Shown here piece after piece: positions 41,801 through 48,870 of a stretch of DNA of 48,870 nucleotides. The translations under genes and the position numbers were made by a program. Under the pieces are notes generated by a model. That model had not been told where the DNA came from. It made no database searches and worked only from the letters and a program-made list of their open reading frames with translations. The DNA comes from a virus: positions 1 through 48,870 of IMG/VR virus record IMGVR_UViG_3300043446_001953. One strand, written 5' to 3'. The number at the start of each line of letters is the position of its first letter. Positions within the stretch are counted from its first letter, which is position 1.

Positions 41801-44800
41801 AATCTGGTGGTTGATTGCCAGAATGTTGACAAGTTCCTGCTTGGTGTACGTTACGTCTTGGCTCGATACCCTGTCCGTAATCGCATCGATGTTGCCGAGC
41901 ACCAGACCATCCTGACTGATGCCCCTTTCGAGCAACAGGTTCTTGAGGTCTTTTAGTTTTACGACGGCTGGGAAGTCATCCTGCATGACCAAATTGATGG
42001 ACTCAATTGGGGTCTCGATGATTTTCTCCATCGTGATTTTGGCGTCCAGCAACTTTGCTAGGCTTTCGAAGGACATCGTGTTCTGATTACCTTCGTCCAA
42101 TAGGTTGGCGATGATTGCGCCCTTAGGAATTCCAGAATCAGAAACCCTGTCGCCAGAGTTGCTAATCGACGAGAACCACGGAACTCTCCTCAGGATTTCC
42201 TTGCTCCTTTCGGAGGGCTCACTGTCCAATTCGTTGTTTATGTTCTTACGCTCTTCAAGGTCGGGAATCCTTTCCTTGATGACGTCGCCAATCCTGCCTT
42301 CTTCCTTAAGTTTGGACATCACCTCATTGGACGGCTGAATCTCAGCGGTCCTGAAGATGAGCCTGACCTTTCCGTTCTTGTCCACCTCGAAGCCAGAACT
42401 GGTCACGGCAATCCTCCTCAACAAGGCATAGTCCTTGTTAATCATCGTGAGGTGGTGGGACACAGTCGAAAGCCTACCAAGATAATTGAGGGCGTCCTCT
42501 GGGGTGTAAGACTTCTTGTATTCCGTTACGCTCTCGCCCCTGCCAAGACCGCCGACCATCAGATTGGAAGTGCCGTAGGTGCCGTAAGCCCTAGCCAAGG
42601 CATGGCTATCCGCTCCGTCGTTCAGCAACCTGCCTAGTTCTGCGATGCTTGGACCAAAGCCGTTGCTTTGGGTGACGACGCTTTCGAAGCCTTCGATGCC
42701 AGACCTGACGTAGCCAGTCTCGGTTGCGGAAGCGTTGAGTTGCTTCTGGGTCAACTTGCGCCTCTTGCCAGTCTGGGAAGCCTGAACCTCATGGGGCTGA
42801 GCCAAGTACTGCATCCAGCCGAAGTTATCCACCATGGTCTTCAGGACGATGGAACCAGAGGTCTCGTCGGAAAGCCATGCTTCGTCTCCAGACCTTTCGT
42901 AGGCGGTCATGGTACCGATGACCTTGTTCAGGTACATTGAATCCCAAGGTTCGTCCAGAATGATTGTCCTTCCAAGTGGTGTTCCGTTAAGTTCCTGCTC
43001 AGCCGCAGTGCGAGCCTCTAGGAACCTGTAGTAGACGGAGTCGGCAGAGCCAGCAATTCGGACTGCGGCAGTAGCCTCGTCGATTTCGCCCCTAGTCAGC
43101 ATGTCGCCGACTTCACGTGCTTCCTTGGCAATAGCCATTAGGATGTTGGAGTGCTTGATTGCCAGTTCCTTGTCTGGGAATCCGTCTGGGGCTTGGGCGT
43201 ACTCATCGTGCAACATCATCGCAAGCGACGAGGCTACCCTGTGCATGGCAGGAACAGCCATCTTACGCACCCTATGGTGCATAGGGGAATTGAACATCTT
43301 CCTGACGGAATCGATGGCGTCGTATGCCGAGACGTCAGCCAAGGAATTGGCGTCACCAGTAATCATCTCGATTGCTTCCTTGTCCAACTTGGAGCCTTCC
43401 TTGTCGTAGGTGATTCCGTCTGCACCAGAAATCTTGCCCATCAGATACTTGAACACGCTCTTGTAGGCGTTCAGGTTGCTGATTGAGGAACTGTCAATCC
43501 AGCCTTCCTCCATCTGGATGGCATGCTGAACCTCATGCAATAGGACTTCGGTTGCGCCCCTGTCTGTATCGATGCCGAACTTCTGTGCGTCTAGAGCCCT
43601 CTGGGTTTCGGTAAGTTCCGAATCCAGACCAATCTCATGACCGATGAACCTATCGATGCCTAGCGTGATTGATTTGTCGCCCCTGTTGAACGAAGCACCA
43701 TAGCCTTGGGTAAACCTGACCTTGATGTCACGTGCCTTAGGATAGAACTTGTACAGCAGGTCATGGTGTAGGATTTCCTCCAAGTCCATGACTGGAATGC
43801 TATTGGCAATCAGACCTTCGACACTGGTGCCAAACTTCCACATCATTAGGGCTTTTGCAGCGTCTACATTGCCAATCTTCTTTGACGTTTCCCTAGCCTG
43901 TAGATAACGCTTAAGGAATTTCTGCCTCTTGTCCTCGTCGGCAATCCTGATGAACGGCAACTTGGAGATAGAGCCTTCAGCCGCATGCATGTTCAAGGAC
44001 GCAGAAGCGTCGGTGAACTCGAAGGACTTGTAGACGTTGCCCCTGCTGTCCCTGAAGTAACGAAGCATGCCAGCGCCTTCCATCTCCATTTCCTTGGCGG
44101 TAGATGCCCTGAAACCACCGACCATCAGGCTTGCACCATTGGTGACTACAGGAACTGGTCGGTCAATCTTCATTCCAGAAGCGTCCATGCCTTTCCTGAT
44201 TTTGGCTACGACCTGAGCAATCTTGAACGCATTCTTATCCTTGCTGGTGTTTGCTAGGGTCTGTGGAGAATAGACGTTCTTCCCCAAGTTGAATAGGGAC
44301 TCCTCGCCATTTTCTGTAAGCGTAAGCACAATCTTGGAGTAACCATCGTTGATTAGGTTAGGTCCAAGAACGTCAGCAACGGCTATTGGGTCGTAGATTC
44401 TGCTTTCGTCTAATTGATTGCCAGTGTTCGCAACGTCGTAGGCATCCTTGTAAAACTTAAGCAATCTCTGACCTTCGGCAGTCTGGTTCCTGATTTCGAT
44501 GCCTTTCATGATTTCCATGGCACCCTCAGCCATGTTGAAAGCCATCCTACTTCTGGCGTCTTCAAGACCCCTGTCCCAAAGAGCATCCTTAAAACGCTCA
44601 ACGCCACCAATAGTAGTCAGTTGCTGTAGGTCGTCCTTGCTGATGAATTGGAACGTCGATGCAACCTCCTGAAGCATCCTGATGTGCTCAGAATCCCTGA
44701 TGATTGAAGTGTAGGATTCGCCATGCCTTTCGGAGCCAAGGCTGATGTCGTTCAGTTCAAGGAATGGAGCGGAACCAGAGAACAGAAGCGCGGTTCCGAT

Positions 44801-47800
44801 GTCGGTCATCACATGGTCTGCCTTGTATCCAGCCTTCGTAAGGACGTGCTGGTCCAAGGAAACTCCTTCAGTAGTTTGAGAGCCTCCTTGAAGTTTGTTA
44901 CCTTGGTGCTTTGCTATGGTTTTCTTGTCAATCTTGACGAACGAAGAGGTAGAAACCCCGCCATGAGTTCCGATTAACGCAGAATTAAGCGACTCATTGA
45001 AAGGACCAGCAAACGACAGGAACAGGAAGTCCTGAAGACCATCTGCTAGGTTTTCGTTCTGGATTTCAAAGTTTGGAATCTCTGGTCTGCTGGCAAGAAC
45101 GTTGTTACTGGAATTCCATGCCTTGTCCCTTCTTTGTTGCGCTGGGTCGAAGATGGTTGTTTTCGCAATCCTGAAATTACCTTGTTGGTCTACCCTGTCT
45201 CCGACCTTGCTGATTCCATGGAAGAACCCGCTTGCTCGCTGAAGGAAAGTCTTTACGGCATCCCATTTCTTGCCAGAAGCGTCCGCATTGCATGCCTTTA
45301 CGATGGATTCTGGAAGTTTGAGCAACGCCCTATCCGCTACAAAAATAGAAGCCTTGCCTTGTGAAATGATGAAAGAACTGGGATTTTGCCCAACAAACGA
45401 ATTAACCAAAGTCCTAGCCCAGTTGTCTATTTCTTTCCTAAGCGTAGTTCCCTTTGTGCCAAACTCACCTGCGAGCGTATTAAAGTAATCCTTCTTTGGG
45501 TCGTGGTAGGAATTGTAGATGTCTTGAGCGGCAACCTTCTGCTCTTCCTTGAGCCATTCCTTGAACGTTCCGTTCTGATTTCCGTTCTTTCTCCACTCCT
45601 TGAACCTGTGGTTGATGTTTGCGACACCCCTAATTGCGGCAAAGTAAGCCAGCCCGCTTGGGGTGTTCGACCTTACCTGAAGCAGGTGGGCTGGTAGGTC
45701 TCCCTTCTTGTGCGAGAGGATTTTCTGGAACTCTGGCTGAAGAAGCGTAATGATGTTCTTCACGAACTTCTTGGAGCGAACGAGCCTCTTGCTTACGCCC
45801 AAGAACAGTTCATGGTTCCTTCCGAAAGGAAGACTTTGGTACACGTCTCCTGCGACGCTTTCATGGCTGTAGACCTTAAGTTCCTTGAAGTAAGGATGTA
45901 CGTCTAGGAACCTCCTGCCGTCTGGATTGTCGCCAACCAACTTGTCGATGGTGATAGTAGGGTAGTCAAAGGTATATGCTTCGGTTCCATACTCGTTGCC
46001 AGTCGGAGACAACTTCAGGGTCTTGTTGATGAACTCAATCAGGTCGATGTTGTTCTTTTCCTGAATCCCAAGCCTATGTCGCTTTCCGTCATCTCCTACC
46101 ATCAGGTTTGTCCTGCCAGAGAACACTTCGGCAAAGGATGGGTTCGTGTCTACTTCCTTGTCTGGGATTGGGGACTCGCCAGCGACGCTTGGGGAGAAGT
46201 CTAGTGGGTCGGATTTACCAGCATGCTTGGAGGCTCCGATGAACGCCTTTTCGACGCTTGGGTAGATTCCAACTGAATTACCGAATGGGCTGAACAGCCT
46301 GAACCTAGTGCCGTCAGTCCTTACCTCGTAGCCAGCGCCGTTGGACCAGAACTTTTTCTTGTTGTCCAATTCATGTTCCCTGAATCCAGAGCCGACCATG
46401 AAGTTCCTTCGGATGCCTTCGTAAGCCTGTTCATGACCATATGGAAGGTTGCCTAGGTTGTTGCCAAAGGTCTCTTGGAAGACGCTGGTCTGCTTCTCAA
46501 GGTTAGCCAACAGTTCGAACCTGAGGGAGTGGAACGGATAGTTTGGACCATCCGCATTGCCCTTGTATCCGTCCGCAGGGATGTTGATGAAGCCTTCGTC
46601 GACTCTCTTGCGACCACCGAAGGTTTCGTACATGATGTCCCTGACCTTAGCCGCATCGGAGCCAAACTCCTTTTCGAACAACTTGGCGGTCTCGACCCTG
46701 ATTCCAGTGGGCTTCGACATGTTGTGCATGTAGTCCGTGAAGGTCCTAGTGAAGTGACCGAAGTCCCTGAAGATAGCCCTCACGTCAGCCCTCTGGTACA
46801 TCCTAGTGCGACGCCTGTTAAGGACGGCTACGTCGACGGCATGCAGGGTAACGTGACCCTTTGGCTCCCTAAGTTGCTTCCCATTTTCGTCGAACTTGTC
46901 GAACCTGAGTTCTGCGGCAAACGGCGAGAAATGCCTGTAGGTAACAGGAACGTCCTTGCCAGTGAGCCTTTGGACCAGACTGCCCCTCTGTACTTGATGG
47001 GTCCTTCCTAGGTACTGACCCATGAAGACGTTGAAGACTGGCTTGCCAGAACGGATGTCTCGGATGGTTTCGCAGATGCCACGAAGTTCGTCGATTTCCG
47101 ACTTGGTCATGTTGATGTTTCCGACCAACGAATCCCAAGCGTCCTTCGGAACGTTCGTTAGGTCGACCTTTAGGTTGCCTCCCCTGTCCGTTTCGAACTT
47201 TGGTCGCTTGGAAGGGTCCATGCCCTGCCAGATTTTGACCATCTTTTCTGCATTCTCCGTGATGAGGGCGTCGATTTCCTTCCTGTCCTTCATCACCTTT
47301 CCTCCCTTTGCAGCCGTACCAAAGCGAACCTTGTTGGTGGACTTAAGGAAGGCATCCGTGCGCTCTGGAGACATGGTATAGACGTCTACGTCTCCATTCC
47401 TGAGGCATCGCCTCATCACAGTCTCGCTCCACTTGTCCAATGCGGGAAGGCTCCTATACGTGCCGTCTTCCCACATCATCGTCTCAAATACTGGTGCTCC
47501 ATCCTTTCCGACGTTCCTCAAAATCAAACCAGACATCTCAGCCTTAGAAACGAGCCTCTGGTTAATCATCGTATGGAAGTTCTCCAGATGATGGCTAAGG
47601 TTTCTTGCGTCTTCTGGATTCCTAATGAAGAAATCTGGAGCCCTCAGCAGTTGCTGATTCGAGATGTTGTAAGCAAAGGTTTCGTGAATTCCATGCCAAA
47701 TGTCGGCATAACCAATGTTCTGCTGTGGGTTAATTTCGTGAATCTTAATGCTTCCAGAAGCCCTTTGCTGCCTGATGGACTTAATTTGAGTGAGAATCTT

Positions 47801-48870
47801 ATTTGCCCTGTCCGTAATCAAAAGTTCTTTCACCTTTGTCGGAGCGTCAGCGGGCATTCCTTCAGCCCTCAACCTTTGTTCAGCAACCAATGCGGCAATG
47901 GCTTCGTCCTTGAGTATGCCTTCCCCAGATTCATTAAATCCATAGAACTGTTCCATGAACGAATAGAAGTCCATGGAATCGGTCTTTTCCAAGTGGTGGA
48001 GCATGCCGTGTGCAGACTCATGAAGCATGGCTTCTGGAACAGCCATGTCCTTGTTAATCCAAATGATTTGCTTGGTTACTCCGTCCTTATCTCTGGCAAA
48101 ATCGAATGTACCCTTAGAGTTGTTTAAGACCTCAACAGGCGTAGTTCCACCAAAAGCGGGAAATTCCTGCCTAAGTTCTTGAGCGGATACGAACCGAAGT
48201 TCCTTTTCCTTGTCAACAGACCACAACTGCATCCAGTTAGCCCTGACAGTTGCAGAGACCCTCTGGTCGTTAAGTTTGTCCGTGAACTCGACGATAGCCC
48301 TTAAATTGGCACCATGCCTAGGAGAATTCTTTTCGATTTCGTTTACTTGGCTTTCCCAGTTGTCGATGATTGCGCTGTGTACAGAGTCTCCATTGTACAC
48401 GTTATGCATGTGCCTCAGGGCTCCACTAATGCCACCCCAAGCGAAACCAACGCCCATTGCACCAGCCGCACCTTCGCCTCTGGCGTTCAGGTAGCCAAGG
48501 ACGCCCATGTATGCGGCGTCTCCTACGGACCGCTTCAAGACAGGAATAGCCATCGATGCGGGCCATCCAATCACCACGTTGGTGAACTTAGCCACCATCC
48601 TAGCCTCTTCGCTAAGCGGAATCCTAGAGCCGTTCTTCAGCGAAAGCCTTTCGAGCATGGACCTGCCCATGTGCTCTGGACGGATTGCCACGACGCCCTG
48701 AGCCCTATCGACGATTTCCTGACCAAGTGCGCTGGCGTACTCGGTCAATGGCTTAACACCCAGTGAGAACAGGGTAGAACGGATAGGGGAAAGGGAAGCC
48801 GCACCGCCTCCGACAATCGTCTCTCCAGCGTCTGCCAGCATCGTATTTGCGGCGTTCCTGATGACGTTTG
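32819..48870 (-). CDS. Giant polyvalent protein, main part (joined length 5,673 aa)
   Basis: Open from the right window edge to a TAA at 32819. Joined to 1-1320 it encodes 5,673 residues, and the numbering below uses the joined protein. Residues ~430-480 are hydrophobic and Gly/Ala-rich, possibly membrane-active. HESAH at 607-611 is a zincin-type HExxH. A second zincin-like module around 2030-2110 ends in LLHEVQHAIQ (His2102, Glu2103, His2106), matching the HE(V/I)QHAIQ site known from large polyvalent proteins. A HLRVTE segment followed by IVIEEIQSD (Glu4724-Asp4729) matches another module of that group. LMVG(G/D) recurs around Met1247, 1906, 2428, 4251 and 5634, with FMVGS at 1148. Polyvalent proteins are thought to be packaged, injected and possibly processed to counter host defences. 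That role is inferred here, and the enzyme activities are predictions from short motifs. The C-terminus overlaps the holin-like gene. Confidence 0.9.
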   Translation of the reverse strand, partial: NVIRNAANTMLADAGETIVGGGAASLSPIRSTLFSLGVKPLTEYASALGQEIVDRAQGVVAIRPEHMGRSMLERLSLKNGSRIPLSEEARMVAKFTNVVIGWPASMAIPVLKRSVGDAAYMGVLGYLNARGEGAAGAMGVGFAWGGISGALRHMHNVYNGDSVHSAIIDNWESQVNEIEKNSPRHGANLRAIVEFTDKLNDQRVSATVRANWMQLWSVDKEKELRFVSAQELRQEFPAFGGTTPVEVLNNSKGTFDFARDKDGVTKQIIWINKDMAVPEAMLHESAHGMLHHLEKTDSMDFYSFMEQFYGFNESGEGILKDEAIAALVAEQRLRAEGMPADAPTKVKELLITDRANKILTQIKSIRQQRASGSIKIHEINPQQNIGYADIWHGIHETFAYNISNQQLLRAPDFFIRNPEDARNLSHHLENFHTMINQRLVSKAEMSGLILRNVGKDGAPVFETMMWEDGTYRSLPALDKWSETVMRRCLRNGDVDVYTMSPERTDAFLKSTNKVRFGTAAKGGKVMKDRKEIDALITENAEKMVKIWQGMDPSKRPKFETDRGGNLKVDLTNVPKDAWDSLVGNINMTKSEIDELRGICETIRDIRSGKPVFNVFMGQYLGRTHQVQRGSLVQRLTGKDVPVTYRHFSPFAAELRFDKFDENGKQLREPKGHVTLHAVDVAVLNRRRTRMYQRADVRAIFRDFGHFTRTFTDYMHNMSKPTGIRVETAKLFEKEFGSDAAKVRDIMYETFGGRKRVDEGFINIPADGYKGNADGPNYPFHSLRFELLANLEKQTSVFQETFGNNLGNLPYGHEQAYEGIRRNFMVGSGFREHELDNKKKFWSNGAGYEVRTDGTRFRLFSPFGNSVGIYPSVEKAFIGASKHAGKSDPLDFSPSVAGESPIPDKEVDTNPSFAEVFSGRTNLMVGDDGKRHRLGIQEKNNIDLIEFINKTLKLSPTGNEYGTEAYTFDYPTITIDKLVGDNPDGRRFLDVHPYFKELKVYSHESVAGDVYQSLPFGRNHELFLGVSKRLVRSKKFVKNIITLLQPEFQKILSHKKGDLPAHLLQVRSNTPSGLAYFAAIRGVANINHRFKEWRKNGNQNGTFKEWLKEEQKVAAQDIYNSYHDPKKDYFNTLAGEFGTKGTTLRKEIDNWARTLVNSFVGQNPSSFIISQGKASIFVADRALLKLPESIVKACNADASGKKWDAVKTFLQRASGFFHGISKVGDRVDQQGNFRIAKTTIFDPAQQRRDKAWNSSNNVLASRPEIPNFEIQNENLADGLQDFLFLSFAGPFNESLNSALIGTHGGVSTSSFVKIDKKTIAKHQGNKLQGGSQTTEGVSLDQHVLTKAGYKADHVMTDIGTALLFSGSAPFLELNDISLGSERHGESYTSIIRDSEHIRMLQEVASTFQFISKDDLQQLTTIGGVERFKDALWDRGLEDARSRMAFNMAEGAMEIMKGIEIRNQTAEGQRLLKFYKDAYDVANTGNQLDESRIYDPIAVADVLGPNLINDGYSKIVLTLTENGEESLFNLGKNVYSPQTLANTSKDKNAFKIAQVVAKIRKGMDASGMKIDRPVPVVTNGASLMVGGFRASTAKEMEMEGAGMLRYFRDSRGNVYKSFEFTDASASLNMHAAEGSISKLPFIRIADEDKRQKFLKRYLQARETSKKIGNVDAAKALMMWKFGTSVEGLIANSIPVMDLEEILHHDLLYKFYPKARDIKVRFTQGYGASFNRGDKSITLGIDRFIGHEIGLDSELTETQRALDAQKFGIDTDRGATEVLLHEVQHAIQMEEGWIDSSSISNLNAYKSVFKYLMGKISGADGITYDKEGSKLDKEAIEMITGDANSLADVSAYDAIDSVRKMFNSPMHHRVRKMAVPAMHRVASSLAMMLHDEYAQAPDGFPDKELAIKHSNILMAIAKEAREVGDMLTRGEIDEATAAVRIAGSADSVYYRFLEARTAAEQELNGTPLGRTIILDEPWDSMYLNKVIGTMTAYERSGDEAWLSDETSGSIVLKTMVDNFGWMQYLAQPHEVQASQTGKRRKLTQKQLNASATETGYVRSGIEGFESVVTQSNGFGPSIAELGRLLNDGADSHALARAYGTYGTSNLMVGGLGRGESVTEYKKSYTPEDALNYLGRLSTVSHHLTMINKDYALLRRIAVTSSGFEVDKNGKVRLIFRTAEIQPSNEVMSKLKEEGRIGDVIKERIPDLEERKNINNELDSEPSERSKEILRRVPWFSSISNSGDRVSDSGIPKGAIIANLLDEGNQNTMSFESLAKLLDAKITMEKIIETPIESINLVMQDDFPAVVKLKDLKNLLLERGISQDGLVLGNIDAITDRVSSQDVTYTKQELVNILAINHQIITAEYVMGSSFGKDRLMNAIKDAKLNPQQIGFGLIKTFNSSDLTSIVKQVFNGEGDLGFQSQVELATKRTKFFSAVGSGISFNMGARPDWIDADAWASLSERLREKGIVPSAEASRFTSLSTELMDGIPQSVINAMHEKASELNERFARKLFLIKPFYEQMAKAIDEGKVNVSQDKVNEMKVSMLSDVLLNEVAMKQEAMLLSNGQSDRMLPTNIPNPSSDVASRNKRFGYETSPRPFGALALNINALGTMAASDVSMVATRFVQNPAVGMHIPSAWGYDSGQYNWHSDTPLNLSRGRGTFNLANTIYGYEEPSNSQVAAFMMESVGRHYGSINQTILALSKIANEYVSALSYLDRDDASRGTYDELIKKVRDLSDIAIHVSIRYDALTEIARLDRGTAGPHSRVRSVQSLIGTNAFVAKDGTYVVSNLEPVRVNAYQSHAGLTNLPYIYSGKKTAVQSPTSVRKLGDMSTAFMRNDYERVVLMNGDIVDENGNVVRTAREFYQNMLDSSRASIGHLNMLTPWGIDGRSRSQPSARLRPSRKLMRSGNHAIHSALYQLCARRGISAQVISNALVQGGANSRLIDMLKNHSNHYISAMEREYGMSDYEFHSMAQLAPVFAPFFAKAMSEKQVIFRDGLADTADIFTPTQREWYNDMFKSTYAELVADPEKAAQLYRDVGSFVDSLSSTQASCIANNVANGTIGTHVDASVGILSAFSVLDGIPDAEFVHLDALINGNFKEELKKAIGTYVRDGGSFWEKGLNEDVSPSDNSMEGYSHSYLRECALACMNREFFFSYVMALKNMDHFEGVKHENVTTPEGIASLSKTDGAGVLHSDSMQFVNRESYSYVSIDETQAASSGIDNTYDHNKISVDGANLRERLHALENQRFVRHFDQKSNRKQEKLVRSGMGMGQTFLQPVDVLSDSNSRSASITQEAIQSNVSNSNIISAGTSLSRMFVRKRMTEYLSSLASRGNGNVAIEPARFSMSGRREFSTPVVSMGASGRRGVEFTHNLLNIGAMSIGVGASDYSSLANPEMTEMTGAHFSGNQEYSAEVKRKAAQGSGDPYRHAPFGFKPQYGFAFKKLEDGSIVVNVSGDIHSPKYATHHRSDRTFFKEGKFNLGFSIKEGVGFDPYTDTILPHSPHINSGSIPQGIDLFNNLTHKVGGPAWAKEIVKASNQIAKGGYAQTRDFRASALGMEGFALRSYQAYEAVFAGEADASNRDHVSGAYGLIHHNTGADYVTVTFRPNTPIEAIRASLHHLVVGNGMHSILSNSNIVRVNPELASMSHLDSSSQRYRIGESLEFADNPSQPVVQKESVMPFSSVVAKLRRGETSQASSAHYRKLSAHAQLASAMHPHLMDDLDNLCGMIASKDSGYFLPPTERILAMNGDKASAIELMFPNRPELQNYAWDGRSDANVSIVPKKDYTAGARGKVSGYLVGYNTVTGMDEIGRPVVSRKVVMVKTMPEAEALRAKFSVSTSKAELAMLLDSMSNETQKDIRTIEQHGENSPMVKALITDFSSVRANEYGIVGSVARTGFRVGELDKVFEKKADAQAVAKMLETPDALSTSRTNLMVGDRNPSELENLTRAKLNFGSGYGPFEFSSKLMKVVAYAKKKTGRDLFPHSMTGAEWFKHIKENQVSKDEIRQSGLAVLLHHMYDQQLSRQELAEFLYTLYPQTMRISRNTRLEHEIRAAVDPNTHQHNSTSRIHFPFISDLAKNAQTATERYFGNLHAIAQAIEQGKASGDETVVAQSKLAEEAASGSLSRIAVEHGLVNEMPDTRGGTFKENIEALQAHYMLQRTDMSPENMQTGPNITIRPAYLHAIQEEILAKKVESIGKTVNEILGNVATVDPWDYSLATIGQEMTNLTYSQLITYGKESGPYGKSGTLGNTFPTNPSAAWNMGLLFKHDRDHSDWASTYGPYTSQVMQVEQHTTRQKAEYKKYIDELTALTQTPLDPAEKERINKIIAGARAVMEIRDRIVRAGNVWDAGHYGNNPHGTLQLGHLRVTEGISLNETNGLAIHEDHFTDERYPLAGTKPSREPLIVIEEIQSDPFQYKRFGLPSEPTETLPEDFAQIEGLLKSNELVALKESYDKLLANTESCAHAIEQGTQEIKGNRKGLSRQVNRGLIRRTMEMISPFEMYAFVNGFKVMELRNQSRFIKDTGRRLKVPESYRSVISEPEIPVYEFDFDGQGMAGVYAKNGNATAELRQIAQSVSDSWVIDKLVRSVHFKIAHALHELHMSTKEKVGSSEATIRSLLMDVIADDEAFAMASPQILESWNMNYEYGTFDFESLAQRAIAEVDKRIEQYALSGGHNLEGADKLIHLRIMRAASDEMKAMLKTQGNSMKLTALFHDGNSLSTNNFDARSEIFNHFASDERLFNASWDPYDGNASFLGNLVGFGNYGPDFRIPVSDRHDWSYGLMPRGNYVSALGKTIASVALPVANYNSGATSRAKLDAIQLQIKEMQKIVPLSSGEKPHISTSMFFGVEDIYRNVSLHSTVMKAAAVGYDQIGMTDARHHFTRGNHSEYIASGFVGKDRYMLLSSHSGVLPALALFESLPQDIKERAYGNFYERLKNLTSEEVKQMSGGFIFDHAGSSGDIDKHVFGMLMDAQRILNEEHPEHGKHIILVNSSFSTPSDLRFKAMMGTAYIGKSNLLGPDGKPIKYKTPDGQAGSKFFTNQYGKLVGGEKNQNQRLIDQSAMNIGQMAMIVEAGNKWGYASNYGLPMHYMELHFTGQSKEALEALSTDSFDRPVMDMRDGEFIFLDPKTAKEIGRTRDKEHAIELYSQLSRYRGRNPYIKMFEKEYGPLGGYIKTAFNWGSQSKDGLISDNISVFSGTPTEDARNGLSQFPDFKDYTAQTRERGKKTLLISKDASQIEDAPTGPQYKGLYTGYQSTASALALMLMKRGIPMKSEQAKKLIASMDVASVTLMRFKPRFPTEQHRQAWRKKAIDGIAHLMVGGDPLEKPKANPMLLETLKRVATFTNRASNAYTDDETP
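48521..48870. repeat. Terminal direct repeat, right copy
   Basis: Right copy of the 350-base end overlap. The four differences from the left copy fall at 48614, 48695, 48740 and 48743. Each is at a third codon position of the giant gene and keeps Leu, Gly, Glu and Thr respectively. Synonymous differences look like strain variation rather than sequencing error. The unique genome is therefore 48,520 bp. Confidence 0.95.

Noticed and set aside
1-48870. CRISPR array, integrase, reverse transcriptase or toxin-antitoxin pair
   Set aside because: No regularly spaced repeats and no motifs of these families were seen on either strand.

Overview
The window is essentially one complete genome of a tailed dsDNA phage, most likely with podovirus morphology. 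The first 350 bases (1-350) recur at the end (48521-48870) with four differences, so the unique length is 48,520 bp and the molecule is circular or terminally redundant. No integrase, excision cassette, plasmid gene or host flank is visible, so a lytic lifestyle is the simplest reading. The host cannot be named. Nearly all start codons lack a Shine-Dalgarno sequence, which fits lineages that use SD-independent initiation (for example Bacteroidota or Verrucomicrobiota), but this is only suggestive.

Late (minus-strand) arm. Going round the circle, one almost gap-free gene train runs leftward from 21115 to 1, continues at 48520 and ends at 31431, about 38 kb. Its order is: RusA-type resolvase, several small basic proteins, terminase large subunit (16093-17721), small HTH protein, portal (13682-15907), scaffold-like protein, SU10-type major capsid protein (10868-12295), head-tail and tail proteins, tail-fibre-like proteins, beta-rich tail protein (6401-7783), internal-virion-type proteins (1317-5648), a giant gene, then a holin-like gene, a second membrane protein and a spanin-like lipoprotein. 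Genes are joined by ATGA, TAATG, TGATG and TAACATG junctions, which suggests strong translational coupling.

The giant gene is the centrepiece. Joining 1-1320 to 32819-48520 gives 5,673 codons, about 35% of the genome. It reads as a polyvalent protein, a multi-domain protein probably injected with the DNA. It has two HExxH zincin-like sites, an EEIQSD module and a recurring LMVG(G/D) motif that could mark processing sites or module borders.

Early (plus-strand) arm. Genes from 23034 to 31303 encode two tRNA-Pro, a tRNA-Arg(CCU), an exonuclease VIII-like nuclease, a replication HTH protein, a DnaC-like helicase loader, an ERF annealing protein with an ExoX-C-like tail, two ribbon-helix-helix-like proteins and many small unknowns. 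No DNA polymerase, primase, helicase or RNA polymerase is visible, so the phage probably loads the host replisome and recombines with its own ERF/exonuclease/RusA set. Genes that follow an intergenic gap are preceded by CCAA/CA-rich leaders. The arm ends at a strong terminator (31329-31352) facing the lysis genes.

Between the arms lie a plus-strand HTH gene (21144-21773) divergent from RusA, and a minus-strand pair (lysozyme-like protein and PD-(D/E)XK-like nuclease, 22002-23080) convergent with it.
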